From an uncultured Acidimicrobiaceae bacterium (lineage in GTDB: Bacteria; Actinomycetota; Acidimicrobiia; Acidimicrobiales; RAAP-2), in assembly GCA_903849265.1 (NCBI GenBank), contig CAININ010000093.1, forward strand, positions 1 through 50,192: DNA of 50,192 bases, given 5' to 3'. A program made the position numbers and the translations under genes. Below, in pieces: positions 25,726 through 34,139 of the stretch; positions within the stretch are counted from its first letter, which is position 1, and the number at the start of each line of letters is the position of its first letter. Under the pieces are notes generated by a model. It did not search any database and was not told the origin of the DNA. It worked only from the letters and a program-made list of their open reading frames with translations.

Positions 25726-26102
25726 TGCCGCTGGTCCTCGATGCCGGGGCGCTGATCGCCGTGGACCGCCAGGACCGCTTGATCGGGGCCATCCTCCGAC
25801 TGGCGCATCAAGAGCAGCTGTCGGTTCGAACGAGCGCAGTCGTTGTCGCCCAGGTGTGGCGGGGCGGTGGACGACAGGCCAACCTGGCTCGGGTGCTGGC
25901 CGGAATCGACGCCGTTGGTCTCGACGACTCTGCTGGTCGATCGGTCGGAGCCCTGCTGCAGCAAAGCCGGACGGACGACGTAGTGCACGGGCATCTGGCC
26001 TTGGTCGTCCAGCCGGGCGACGTAGTCCTCACCAGCGACGCCGACGACATCAACGCCATCCTCGGTGCCCGTGACGTCGAGGCCGCCGTCCGTTCCATCT
26101 GA
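25725..26102 (+). CDS. vapC: PIN-domain ribonuclease toxin (VapC-like)
   Basis: Mg-dependent RNase toxin; 125 aa. Asp6 in VLDAGAL, Asp84/85 in TDDVVHGH, and Asp105/107 in TSDADDI form the acidic PIN site. The position often filled by Glu reads AQVWRGG, a variant I recall from some actinobacterial PIN toxins. Coupled to the antitoxin. The pair sits between the IpdF-like and FadD3-like genes, inside a catabolic cluster, and is complete. Confidence 0.88.
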   Translation: MPLVLDAGALIAVDRQDRLIGAILRLAHQEQLSVRTSAVVVAQVWRGGGRQANLARVLAGIDAVGLDDSAGRSVGALLQQSRTDDVVHGHLALVVQPGDVVLTSDADDINAILGARDVEAAVRSI

Positions 26103-26210
26103 CCTACGCGGAGGTTCTTCCGTGAGGCAATGAATGGTCCAACGGGGCGACCGACGCGCAAGAAGCAGTTGCATCGACTGGGGCACGGTGAGGCAGTCAG
26201 GGCGATGCAC

Positions 26211-26225
26211 TACCCTGACGGCGTG
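26211..26225 (+). promoter_or_regulatory. Leaderless-type promoter of the FadD3-like gene
   Basis: TACCCT at 26211-26216, 6 bases, then GTG at 26223. No RBS and no clear -35. Confidence 0.5.
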
Positions 26226-27869
26226 TCAGATGTGACTGATCCAAGGGGGGACCTGGAGTGGGGGACGCTCCCCGGCCTCGTCCAGGACGCCGCGGCCCGA
26301 TTCGGCGAGGCCGAGGCCATCGTGGACCTGCACGGCCCCGGTGGGACGATCACTCGATGGTCGTTCGACCGCTTGGCCGAAGAGGTCGCCACCGCCACTC
26401 GTGCCGTCATGGCCAGGGGCATCGAACCGGGCGACCGGGTAGCCATCTGGGCCCCGAACTGCGCCGAATGGGTCGTGGCCGCACTAGGCGCCGTCGGCGC
26501 CGGCGCCGTCTTGGTCCCCCTCAACACCCGATACAAGGGAGCCGAGGCGGCATACATCCTGCGCGCCTCGGGGGCCCGGCTGCTCTTTACCGTCCAGGGG
26601 TTCCTGGGCACCGACTACCCGGCGATGCTCGACGAGGCCATCAGCGCCGGTGATCCTGTGCCTGCGCTGGAGGCCGTCATCGTGCTCCGGACCGATGACG
26701 CCGGCACGCCGGTGACCGGTGGTGCCGTGGCGTGGGACGACTTCCTGGCTGGCGCCGAACGGTGCGAGCCCGATGTGGCCGCAGGCCGTACGGCGTCCAT
26801 CACCCCGGACGACGTGTGCGACCTGGTCTTCACCTCGGGGACGACGGGCAACCCCAAGGGTGCGATGACCACCCACAGCCAGACGCTGCGGACGTTCGCC
26901 ACCTGGGCCGAGGTAGTCGGCCTGCGGGCCGGCGACCGCTACCTCATCGTCAATCCGTTCTTCCACACCTTCGGGTACAAGGCCGGCATCCTGGCCTGCC
27001 TGATGGCCGGGGCGACCATGGTGCCCGAGCCGGTGTTCGACGTCGGCGTGATCCTGCAGCGTGTGTCTGAGGAGCGGATCTCGGTGCTGCCCGGCCCGCC
27101 CACCATCTTCCAGTCGATCCTCGACCATCCAGAGCGGAGCTCGTTCGACCTGTCGACGCTGCGGCTGGTGGTGACTGGTGCCGCCGTCATCCCGGTTGAG
27201 TTGATCGAGTCGCTCTGGTCGGATCTCGGCATCGAAACAGTGCTGACCGCCTACGGGCTGACCGAAGCCACCGGGACTGTGACCATGTGCCGACAGGGCG
27301 ACTCGGCCGAGATCATCGCCACCACCTCGGGTCGAGCCATTCCGGACGTCGAAGTCCGGATCATCGACGCTGACGGCAACGAGCTCGAGGTTGGCGAGCA
27401 GGGGGAGATCGTGGTCCGGGGCTACAACGTCATGTCCGGCTACCTCGACGCCCCCGAAGCCACCGCAGAGGCCATCGACCGCGGCGATTGGCTGCACACC
27501 GGCGACATCGGCTTCTTGGACGACGCCGGCAACTTGGCCATCACCGACCGGCTCAAGGACATGTATGTCAGCGGCGGATTCAACGTCTACCCGGCCGAAG
27601 TCGAGGCCGTCCTGCGCCGGCACCCTGGCGTGGCCCAGGTGTCCGTCATCGGCATTCCCGACCGCCGGATGGGCGAGGTCGGCCTGGCCGTGGTGGTGCC
27701 CGCACCCGGTGCCGACGCCGAAGCCGTGGCTACCGCCCTGCCCGGATTCGCCAAGGACCAGCTGGCCAACTTCAAGGTGCCCCGCCGGGTGGAGGTGGTC
27801 GACGCACTGCCGACCAACGCCAGCGGCAAGGTGCTCAAACGCGAGCTGCGGACCCGGTTCGGGTCCTAG
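26223..27869 (+). CDS. fadD3: Acyl-CoA ligase, FadD3-like
   Basis: Activates a carboxylic acid as its CoA thioester; 548 aa. TSGTTGNPKGAM (about 202-213), INPFFHTFGYKAGILAC-like block (VNPFFHTFGYKAGI, about 243-256), VLTAYGLTEATG, MYVSGGFNVYPAEVE (about 447-461) and NASGKVLKRELR with the catalytic Lys. The NPFFH-FGYKAGILAC and VLPGPPTI blocks resemble, from memory, mycobacterial FadD3, the HIP-CoA ligase. Somewhat longer than FadD3 (about 500). GTG at 26223 was chosen for the -10 spacing and because homology begins after it. Confidence 0.88.
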   Translation: MSDVTDPRGDLEWGTLPGLVQDAAARFGEAEAIVDLHGPGGTITRWSFDRLAEEVATATRAVMARGIEPGDRVAIWAPNCAEWVVAALGAVGAGAVLVPLNTRYKGAEAAYILRASGARLLFTVQGFLGTDYPAMLDEAISAGDPVPALEAVIVLRTDDAGTPVTGGAVAWDDFLAGAERCEPDVAAGRTASITPDDVCDLVFTSGTTGNPKGAMTTHSQTLRTFATWAEVVGLRAGDRYLIVNPFFHTFGYKAGILACLMAGATMVPEPVFDVGVILQRVSEERISVLPGPPTIFQSILDHPERSSFDLSTLRLVVTGAAVIPVELIESLWSDLGIETVLTAYGLTEATGTVTMCRQGDSAEIIATTSGRAIPDVEVRIIDADGNELEVGEQGEIVVRGYNVMSGYLDAPEATAEAIDRGDWLHTGDIGFLDDAGNLAITDRLKDMYVSGGFNVYPAEVEAVLRRHPGVAQVSVIGIPDRRMGEVGLAVVVPAPGADAEAVATALPGFAKDQLANFKVPRRVEVVDALPTNASGKVLKRELRTRFGS

Positions 27870-27938
27870 GCCCCAGATGGGCAACCCGTCAGGCCACCCC
27901 TGCAAGAATCCATTTCACCGACCAACAAGGAGCATCCC

Positions 27939-29045
27939 GTGAGAGGCATCGTCTACACCGGTTCTGGCGTCGAGGTCACCGACGAGTTGGCTATCGGAGA
28001 CCCCGGGCCGACTGAGGTCCGTATCGGCATCGGCGCTGCCGGCGTCTGCCACAGCGACCTCTCGGTCATCAACGGGACCATCCCCTGGAAGGCACCGGCC
28101 GTGCTCGGCCATGAGGGTGCCGGCGTGGTCGAGGCCGTCGGGAGCGAGGTGCGTTCGGTCAAGCCGGGCGACCATGTGGTGATCGCCACCCTGGCCAGCT
28201 GCGGCACGTGCCGGGCATGTGCCACGGGACATCCCACCTGGTGCATCAAAACCCTGGGCAACGTGTCCACGCCGTTCACTTACAAGGGAGAGCCCGCCTC
28301 CAACTTCGCCGCCACGTCGGTGTTCGCCGAGTCGACCATCGTCAAAGAGGTCCAGGCCGTCAAGATCTCGAAGGATGTGCCCATGACCTCGGCCTGCCTG
28401 ATCGGCTGCGGTGTGCTGACCGGGGTGGGCGCTGTCCTCAACCGGGCAAAGGTGCGCGCCGGCGAGACGGCAGCAGTGTTCGGCGTGGGCGGTGTCGGCC
28501 TCAATGTGATCCAGGGGCTGCGGTTGGCCGGTGCGAGCCGCATCATCGCCGTCGACACCCTTGCATCCAAGGAGGGACTCGCTCGCCAGTTCGGTGCCAC
28601 TCACTTCGTCGACGCCTCGGACACTGATGCCGTGGCGGCCATCCGTGAGATCGTGCCGCCCGGACCGTCGACGGTGACGGGCGGGCTTGGTTGGACCGGC
28701 GGGGTCAACTGGTCGTTCGACTGCGTCGGGCACCCGGCCGTGCTTCGCAACGCTCTCGACGTCCTCGACTGGGGTGGCAACGCCCTGGCCATCGGGATCC
28801 CTCCCCAGGGCACCGAGGTCTTGGTCGATGTGAACGCACTGGCCTACGTGGACCGAGGCCTGCTCGGCTGCCGGTATGGGTCGTCACGTCCTCACCACGA
28901 CATCCCGCTCATGGTCGAGCTGTACCTGTCGGGCAAGCTCATGCTCGACGAACTCGTCACCGAGCAGAAGCCCCTCGAGGGCTTCCGCGAGATCGTGGAG
29001 GACATGGAGGCGGGCAAACTCGCCCGAGGTGTCCTCACCTTCTAG
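27939..29045 (+). CDS. Zinc-dependent alcohol dehydrogenase (NDMA-dependent/class III-like)
   Basis: NAD-linked oxidation of an alcohol to aldehyde; 368 aa. Catalytic zinc ligands in GVCHSDL (about 36) and GHEGAGVVE (about 58), structural zinc from the four Cys of CGTCRACATGHPTWC (about 88-102), and the NAD motif GVGGVGLN (about 183-190). GTG start with AAGGAG 6 bases upstream. It follows the FadD3-like gene by 69 bases on the same strand. In actinobacteria this group includes enzymes with tightly bound cofactor and mycothiol-dependent formaldehyde dehydrogenases; the substrate is not evident. Confidence 0.88.
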   Translation: MRGIVYTGSGVEVTDELAIGDPGPTEVRIGIGAAGVCHSDLSVINGTIPWKAPAVLGHEGAGVVEAVGSEVRSVKPGDHVVIATLASCGTCRACATGHPTWCIKTLGNVSTPFTYKGEPASNFAATSVFAESTIVKEVQAVKISKDVPMTSACLIGCGVLTGVGAVLNRAKVRAGETAAVFGVGGVGLNVIQGLRLAGASRIIAVDTLASKEGLARQFGATHFVDASDTDAVAAIREIVPPGPSTVTGGLGWTGGVNWSFDCVGHPAVLRNALDVLDWGGNALAIGIPPQGTEVLVDVNALAYVDRGLLGCRYGSSRPHHDIPLMVELYLSGKLMLDELVTEQKPLEGFREIVEDMEAGKLARGVLTF

Positions 29046-29112
29046 GTTCGCTGCTTCGGCGAGGCCAGATCCCACGGGTCGAGGCCTCGGTGGTCAGCAC
29101 GCAGCACGTAGA

Positions 29113-29138
29113 CGGCCCCCGGCGCGAGCCGGGGGCCG
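29113..29138. terminator. Strong hairpin terminator, convergent
   Basis: An 11-bp perfect stem (CGGCCCCCGGC with GCCGGGGGCCG) and GCGA tetraloop between the alcohol dehydrogenase and a convergent small gene. Confidence 0.78.
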
Positions 29139-29164
29139 CCGCATGTCACGGATCGGCCGCTCCC

Positions 29165-29440
29165 TCAGGCGATGGCGTCCAGGATGTGCGGGACGGCCTG
29201 GTCGACGGTGAGCACCAACGTGGTGTCGAACTCGAGCCACTGGGCGTAATTGAGGTTGTTGCGGTAGCTGCCCGCCATGTCGGCGGTGTCGCTGATGACC
29301 ACGCCGCCGCCACCGTCGGCGTTGACGTAGTGGGCGATTTCGCCGGGTGCGGAACCCTGCTTGGCGAACACCTCCATCAACTCGGCGGTCTCTGCCTTGG
29401 TGATGTACGGCTTCACCTTGTAAGTCGTGATGAACAGCAT
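29165..29440 (-). CDS. Small DUF3303-like protein
   Basis: 91 aa, beginning MLFITTYKVKP. A single alpha/beta domain with conserved-looking YVNADGGGGVVISDT and WLEFDTTLVL. It resembles the DUF3303 group (dimeric alpha-beta barrel-like small proteins) by memory; function unknown. AGGAG sits about 6 bases before the ATG. It is transcribed alone from the 29441-29748 region. Confidence 0.7.
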   Translation of the reverse strand: MLFITTYKVKPYITKAETAELMEVFAKQGSAPGEIAHYVNADGGGGVVISDTADMAGSYRNNLNYAQWLEFDTTLVLTVDQAVPHILDAIA

Positions 29441-29736
29441 CGGATCTCCTCGCGTGTCGGTTCATGGGACACCCGGGACACGACGCCCGTCCGGACAGTC
29501 GCTCGTCCGATACGTGGGGCACCGACGCGGCCCGGGGCACTGCGACGGAATGTGGTGATGGCTTCCGTCATCGGATCGCCACGCCGACGTCGGAACTGGG
29601 ATGCCTCCGCCGAGGCACCACCAACTTCGTTGTACCACCGAGGTGTTGCTCCGACAATCAGTGATTGCCAACAGGTGTGGACGCGGGCTGGTACCGAGCA
29701 CGGCGGTGGGACCAGGGCAGCCAACTCCTCCGGCAG
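29441..29736. other. Divergent gap between two small genes
   Basis: About 300 bases with no gene. It includes the perfect palindrome CAATCA-g-TGATTG (29655-29667), a possible operator or hairpin. Base composition is mixed. Confidence 0.4.
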
Positions 29737-29751
29737 TACGCTGCTCTCATG
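29737..29751 (+). promoter_or_regulatory. Leaderless-type promoter of small membrane protein
   Basis: TACGCT at 29737-29742, 6 bases, then ATG at 29749. Confidence 0.45.
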
Positions 29752-29916
29752 CACTGGGCATCGGTCGCCATCGGGATCGCCGCGCTCGGCTCCGCCGCCG
29801 CCATCCTCGTGTTCAACTCCCGGATGGGCCGGAGCGGATTGAGCCGGTGGTTCGCACCGCTGTGCGGGGCCGGTGCCGGGGTAGTTTTCATCGCCCGAGG
29901 TCTCGGCGTCTACTAG
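29749..29916 (+). CDS. Small two-helix membrane protein
   Basis: 55 aa, not recognised. Two hydrophobic helices, SVAIGIAALGSAAAILVF (about 5-22) and PLCGAGAGVVFIARGLGVY (about 37-55), joined by a basic loop (NSRMGRSGLSRW), so the loop is probably cytoplasmic. Start chosen at the ATG 6 bases after a TACGCT hexamer; the open frame extends upstream without coding signs. Confidence 0.6.
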   Translation: MHWASVAIGIAALGSAAAILVFNSRMGRSGLSRWFAPLCGAGAGVVFIARGLGVY

Positions 29917-29944
29917 TCGCCCCCTGTGCCGCGATGCTCTGCCC

Positions 29945-30004
29945 GACCTGACCCGACCCGACCCGACCTGACCCGACCTGACCTGACCCGACCCGACCCG
30001 ACCC
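29945..30004. repeat. 5-bp tandem repeat, twelve units (GACCY)
   Basis: Twelve direct units of GACCC or GACCT between the small membrane protein and the DUF1254 gene, ending 15 bases before the ATG. Slippage could change promoter or leader spacing. Confidence 0.95.
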
Positions 30005-30019
30005 GAAAGGGAATTCCCC

Positions 30020-30967
30020 ATGACCGCAACACCGGTGAACGTCGACAATTTCGCCCGGGCCGAGGTGGCGGCCCAGATCGATCGCATGGTCGGCCTCGGC
30101 GCAGCGGTCAACACGTGGGTGCACTTCCGCCGGCCGACGCCGATCGATCAGCAGAACGTGATCCGGATGAACCGGGACACGCTCTACAGCGTCGCGGTCG
30201 TGGACATCTCGGAGGGGGCGACCCTCACGGTGCCCGACGGAGGCCGGCGCTACCTCACGGTGATGGCAGTCAACGAGGACGGCTACGTCAACCGGGTGTT
30301 CCACCAGCCAGGTGCGCATCCGCTCACGGTTGAAGAGTTCGATACCCCGTTCGTCATCTTGGTGGCTCGGACGCTGATGGACCCGGGAGACGGCGATGAC
30401 CTGGCGGCAGCCAACGCCCTTCAAGATGGGCTGGTCATCGAGGCTGGCTCGGACGTGCCGTGGGTGATGGGCCGCTTTGAGGAGTCGAGCTACGAAGCCA
30501 CCAAGAAGGCCTTGCTGTCACTGGGCCGGGGGATCAGCGATTCGAGACGGACCTTCGGTCGCAAGGATGCGGTTGATCCGGTCCGGTTCCTCATCGGCAC
30601 CGCCGGCGGGTTCGGCGGCCTGCCCGAGGAGGAGGCCTACTACGCCGTGCGTGCCGACCCCTGGCCAGCCGGCCGGTTCCGTCTGACGGTCTCGGATGTT
30701 CCTGTCGACGGGTTCTGGTCGGTGTCGGTCTACGCCCGCAATGGCTACTTCGAGGAGAACCCCTTCGCTTCGTACAGCGTCAACAGCGTCACCGCCGTGC
30801 CCGATGCAGACGGTTCGGTCACCGTGACCTTCGGGCCGGAGCCCGACGGCTCGCCCAACTTCCTCTTCGTGTCAGACGGGTGGAACTACGTCGCCCGGAT
30901 GTACCGGCCGCGCCCTGCGGTCCTGGACGGGTCGTGGACGTTCCCGGAGCCCCATCTGCTGGAGTGA
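30020..30967 (+). CDS. DUF1254/DUF1214 domain protein
   Basis: 315 aa. The N-terminal part (about 35-130, NRDTLYSVAVVDISEGATLTVPD in two parts: NRDTLYSVAVVD and TLTVPDGGRRYL) is DUF1254-like; the C-terminal part (about 205-310, RFRLTVSDVPVDGFWSVSVY split, then GYFEENPFASYSVNS and PNFLFVSDGWNY) is DUF1214-like. No signal peptide is visible, unlike many members. Function unknown; no enzyme motif. AAAGGGA lies about 7 bases before the ATG, directly after the GACCY repeat. Confidence 0.85.
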   Translation: MTATPVNVDNFARAEVAAQIDRMVGLGAAVNTWVHFRRPTPIDQQNVIRMNRDTLYSVAVVDISEGATLTVPDGGRRYLTVMAVNEDGYVNRVFHQPGAHPLTVEEFDTPFVILVARTLMDPGDGDDLAAANALQDGLVIEAGSDVPWVMGRFEESSYEATKKALLSLGRGISDSRRTFGRKDAVDPVRFLIGTAGGFGGLPEEEAYYAVRADPWPAGRFRLTVSDVPVDGFWSVSVYARNGYFEENPFASYSVNSVTAVPDADGSVTVTFGPEPDGSPNFLFVSDGWNYVARMYRPRPAVLDGSWTFPEPHLLE

Positions 30968-30976
30968 CGCGAATGG

Positions 30977-32392
30977 TCAGCTCGGCCGGTGGTCGCCCAG
31001 GCGTTCGAGGGCCAGCTCGCGCAGCTCCTCGATTCCAGTGGCTGCCTCATCGGCCAGGACAGGCACGTCCGGGGTGGTCCGGAAGTCCCCGGTGACCCCG
31101 AAGAAAAGTCGTCCGTTGTAGGAGAGGATCGCCGTACCCACCCGCAACCCATGACTGATGGGAACATACGGCCGGTACTCCAGCATCTCGCGACCGAGGC
31201 AGTAGAGAGGGAACTGCGGACCGGGCACGTTTGTGGTCACCGTGTTGAGCGACTGCTGGCCGAAGCGCCGCATCGAGCGGATGGTGGTGCGGCTCACGAC
31301 ACCCATGACAACGGGAGGCACGAGGTCGGTCGCCGAGGCGATGGTCTCGCCGGCCTCGGCGATGTGGGAGGCCTTGAGGTCCGCCATCTGCGCCTGCACT
31401 GCCTCGAGCCGCTCGATCGGGTCGGCCACTGACACCGGGAGGTTGTAGAGGAGAGCCGAGACCCGGTTGTCGGGCACGCCATTTCCGTCCTCGTGCCGGG
31501 TCGACACAGGGACGAGCGACCGGACCACGGCGGTATCGACGTCGTCACCACGACCGAGCAGCAGTTTCCGGTAGCCGCCGGTCACGGCGGCGAGCACCAC
31601 GTCGTTGATCGTGCCGCCGAACGCAGTTCTGATCGTCCGCACGGCGTCGAGGCCGGCCGATGAATGGGCCCACACGCGGTGCGGTCCGATCGGGCCCTCG
31701 ATGGAGAGTCGTCGAGTAGGAGTGAGCCGCTCGGCGAACCGCACAGCCCCTTCGGTGGTGGCCAGTGCAGTGCGGGCCGAGGTGACCGGATGGGCCAACG
31801 AGGCCGGAACGTCCTTGGCGAGTGAGAAGAAACCGGCAGCGAGGCCGCCCCATGCGTCGAGCACCTTGCGCGCACCAGGCGGCTCGCGGTGCGCCTCCCA
31901 AGGCTCTGGCTCGCCGAGCGGGACGTCGGGTGCCATGTCGAGGAGGACCGTGAGCAGCCCGACGCCGGCGATCCCGTCGACCATGCAGTGATGGACCTTG
32001 AAGACGATGGCCCATCGTCCGCCTTCGAGTCCCTCCACCAGCCACATCTCCCACAGCGGGCGATCCCGGTCGAGCTGTTGGGACATGACCCTTCCCATGA
32101 GCCGTCGGAACGTCGAGTCGTCGCCGGGTGCGGGGAGTGCCGTGTGGCGGAGGTGGTAGCCGAGGTCGAAGTCCGGATCGTCGACCCAGATGGGCCGGCC
32201 CAACTCGAAGGGGACCGTACGCACCCGTTGGCGGTACCGAGGGATGAGGTGGAGCTTCGAGGCGACCAGCGCCTCGAGGTCGGCCAAGGGCGGGGGCGGA
32301 TCGTCGAAGATGCAGGCCCCGGCGATGGCCATCTGCACCGAGCCGTCCTCCAAGTAGAGGAACTCCGCGTCGAGTGCGCTGAGCTTGTCCAT
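30977..32392 (-). CDS. WS/DGAT-type acyltransferase
   Basis: Wax ester synthase / acyl-CoA:diacylglycerol acyltransferase; 471 aa. Opens with LSALDAEFLYLEDG (about 4-17); the catalytic HHCMVDG lies near residue 134-140 (HHxxxDG); NDVVLAAVTGGYR and the C-terminal VSNVPGP-like block (TTNVPGPQFPLY) are present. It makes storage triacylglycerol or wax esters, in keeping with the acyl-CoA theme. ATG at 32392 has AAGGA upstream. Convergent with the DUF1254 gene, divergent from an acyl-CoA ligase. Confidence 0.92.
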   Translation of the reverse strand: MDKLSALDAEFLYLEDGSVQMAIAGACIFDDPPPPLADLEALVASKLHLIPRYRQRVRTVPFELGRPIWVDDPDFDLGYHLRHTALPAPGDDSTFRRLMGRVMSQQLDRDRPLWEMWLVEGLEGGRWAIVFKVHHCMVDGIAGVGLLTVLLDMAPDVPLGEPEPWEAHREPPGARKVLDAWGGLAAGFFSLAKDVPASLAHPVTSARTALATTEGAVRFAERLTPTRRLSIEGPIGPHRVWAHSSAGLDAVRTIRTAFGGTINDVVLAAVTGGYRKLLLGRGDDVDTAVVRSLVPVSTRHEDGNGVPDNRVSALLYNLPVSVADPIERLEAVQAQMADLKASHIAEAGETIASATDLVPPVVMGVVSRTTIRSMRRFGQQSLNTVTTNVPGPQFPLYCLGREMLEYRPYVPISHGLRVGTAILSYNGRLFFGVTGDFRTTPDVPVLADEAATGIEELRELALERLGDHRPS

Positions 32393-32549
32393 CTCCCGTC
32401 CTTCTTTCGTCGTGCCGGATGTCCGCCGCCTTCGCGGCACCATACGTCCGACGGTGGGCGCAGAACAGGGTCCTTGGTCCCGTCAAAGTCGGAGTGCGAA
32501 TGAGGACCCATCGGACTGCCCAGGCTGCCCTGTTACAGTCGCCCCCGAT
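32393..32549. other. Divergent gap between WS/DGAT and acyl-CoA ligase
   Basis: 157 bases. TACAGT at 32534-32539 lies 10 bases before the ligase ATG, so its transcript would have a 3-4 base leader. No operator was recognised. Confidence 0.4.
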
Positions 32550-34139
32550 ATGACGGCGCGTCAGATTGAGGGGGAGCACGCCACACTGGTCGAGGTCCTG
32601 CGGGCTGCGGCGCGGGTGAATGGCGACGTGGAGGCCTACGTCGAGCCGGCCACGGCGGACCGACCCCGTCGCTCCCTGACCTTCGCGGAATGGGATCGGG
32701 CATCCGATGGCGTGGCCGGACTGCTTGCGGCGCACGGCGTGGGTCCGGGCACGGTCGTCTGCATCGTGCTGCCGAGCTCCATCGACTACATGGTCGTCTA
32801 CGGCGCAGCTGTCCGGCTCGGGGCCATCGCCTCGGGCATCAACCTGCGTCTGGCCGCCCCCGAAGTCGTCTCCATCCTGGATCGCACGCACCCAGCTGTC
32901 ACCGTCATTGACGACGGGGCTGCGGCGCCCGTTGGGGCAGCGGGCACCGTCCTCACCCGTTCAGACTGCGCTGGTGCTGTCGACGGTCCGCCGCCTTCGG
33001 CCTGGCCTGCGCTGGCGTCGTCCGATCCGGTGGCCGTGGTGTGGACCAGCGGGACGACGGGGCTTCCGAAAGGTGCGGTCTTCGACCACGACAGCTTGCA
33101 GGCTGTGGCTGATGGGACCGACGTCCTGTCCGAGCCGGGCGACCGACGGCTCTCGCCCCTGCCCTTCGCCCACGTCGGCTCGATGACCCGGATCTGGGAT
33201 GAGGCGGCCAACGGCATCACCACCGTGATCACGCCGACCCCGTGGCGGGCGTCGGACGCCGCCCCGGTAATGGAAGCGGAACGCATCACCGTGGCCCAAG
33301 GCGTCCCCACCCAGTGGGCGCTGGTCCTGGCCCAGCCTTCCTTGAGCGACGCCGACCTCTCCTCGCTCCGGATCGCCGGAACTGGAGCGTCTCGGGTGCC
33401 GGCCGAGCTGGTGGCGGCACTGCGCGATGCCCTGGGGGTCCCTGTCGTGGTGCGGTACACGTCGACCGAGGCGTCACTCGGTACCGGCACCGTGCCGGGG
33501 GACCCGGACGAGGCGGTGGCCACGACGGTCGGACATCCGGTGCCCGGCGTCAGCCTGGTCGTGGCCGACGAAGATGGGACCCCCCTGGCCACTGGAGAAG
33601 TCGGCCGTGTCCGGCTCCGATCTCCTGCGGTCATGCGCGGGTACTGGGGCGGACCTCCGACCGGACCGGGTGCCGCGGGCCTGGTGTTCGACGAGGAGGC
33701 GACCGCGGCGGTGCTGGCCGAAGACGGCTGGCTGACCACCGGCGATTTCGGGTTCGTCGACGACGATGGGCGGCTCCACCTGGTGGGCCGGGCCAACGAG
33801 CTCTACATCCGGGGCGGCTACAACGTCTACCCGGCCGAGGTCGAGGCCGCCCTGGGCGATCACCCCGACGTCGAACAGGTCGCCGTGGTGGGCGCCCCTG
33901 ACCCAGTGCTGGGTGAAGTCGGCGTGGCCTTCGTGGTCCGCACGGCCGGCTCGACCGCAGACGAGGTCACACTGCTGGCCGGTCTGCGCGAGACGGCACG
34001 GGCGTCGCTGGCCGACTACAAGGCCCCCGATCGGGTCGTGGTGGTCGACCGTCTTCCCCTGACCTCGATGATGAAGGTAGACAAGAGGGCCTTGGCCGCA
34101 CTGGCCAGCCCGGAACCGAACGGAGTGCACCAGCGATGA
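32550..34139 (+). CDS. Acyl-CoA ligase (FadD-type)
   Basis: 529 aa ANL enzyme. WTSGTTGLPKGAVFDH (about 163-178), a RYTSTEAS block where others have the YGLTE motif, TTGDFGFVDDDGRLHLVGR, and IRGGYNVYPAEVE (about 418-430). The final block reads LPLTSMMKVDKRAL, with the catalytic Lys kept but the usual SGK changed to MMK. The replaced YGLTE (YTSTE) and SGK positions mark it as a divergent member. Start at 32550 was chosen by homology. It overlaps the next gene by 4 bases. Confidence 0.87.
   Translation: MTARQIEGEHATLVEVLRAAARVNGDVEAYVEPATADRPRRSLTFAEWDRASDGVAGLLAAHGVGPGTVVCIVLPSSIDYMVVYGAAVRLGAIASGINLRLAAPEVVSILDRTHPAVTVIDDGAAAPVGAAGTVLTRSDCAGAVDGPPPSAWPALASSDPVAVVWTSGTTGLPKGAVFDHDSLQAVADGTDVLSEPGDRRLSPLPFAHVGSMTRIWDEAANGITTVITPTPWRASDAAPVMEAERITVAQGVPTQWALVLAQPSLSDADLSSLRIAGTGASRVPAELVAALRDALGVPVVVRYTSTEASLGTGTVPGDPDEAVATTVGHPVPGVSLVVADEDGTPLATGEVGRVRLRSPAVMRGYWGGPPTGPGAAGLVFDEEATAAVLAEDGWLTTGDFGFVDDDGRLHLVGRANELYIRGGYNVYPAEVEAALGDHPDVEQVAVVGAPDPVLGEVGVAFVVRTAGSTADEVTLLAGLRETARASLADYKAPDRVVVVDRLPLTSMMKVDKRALAALASPEPNGVHQR

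Noticed and set aside
25443-26102. Toxin-antitoxin pair as a marker of an integrated mobile element
   Set aside because: No integrase, transposase, terminal repeats or duplicated target site were seen on either side.
26484-27905. Long minus-strand open frame opposite the FadD3-like gene
   Set aside because: Antisense shadow rich in Gly/His/Asp with no motif; the plus-strand gene is certain.
21568-30004. Repeat arrays considered as CRISPR
   Set aside because: Units are 5-33 bp and directly adjacent without unique spacers, and no cas genes are present.
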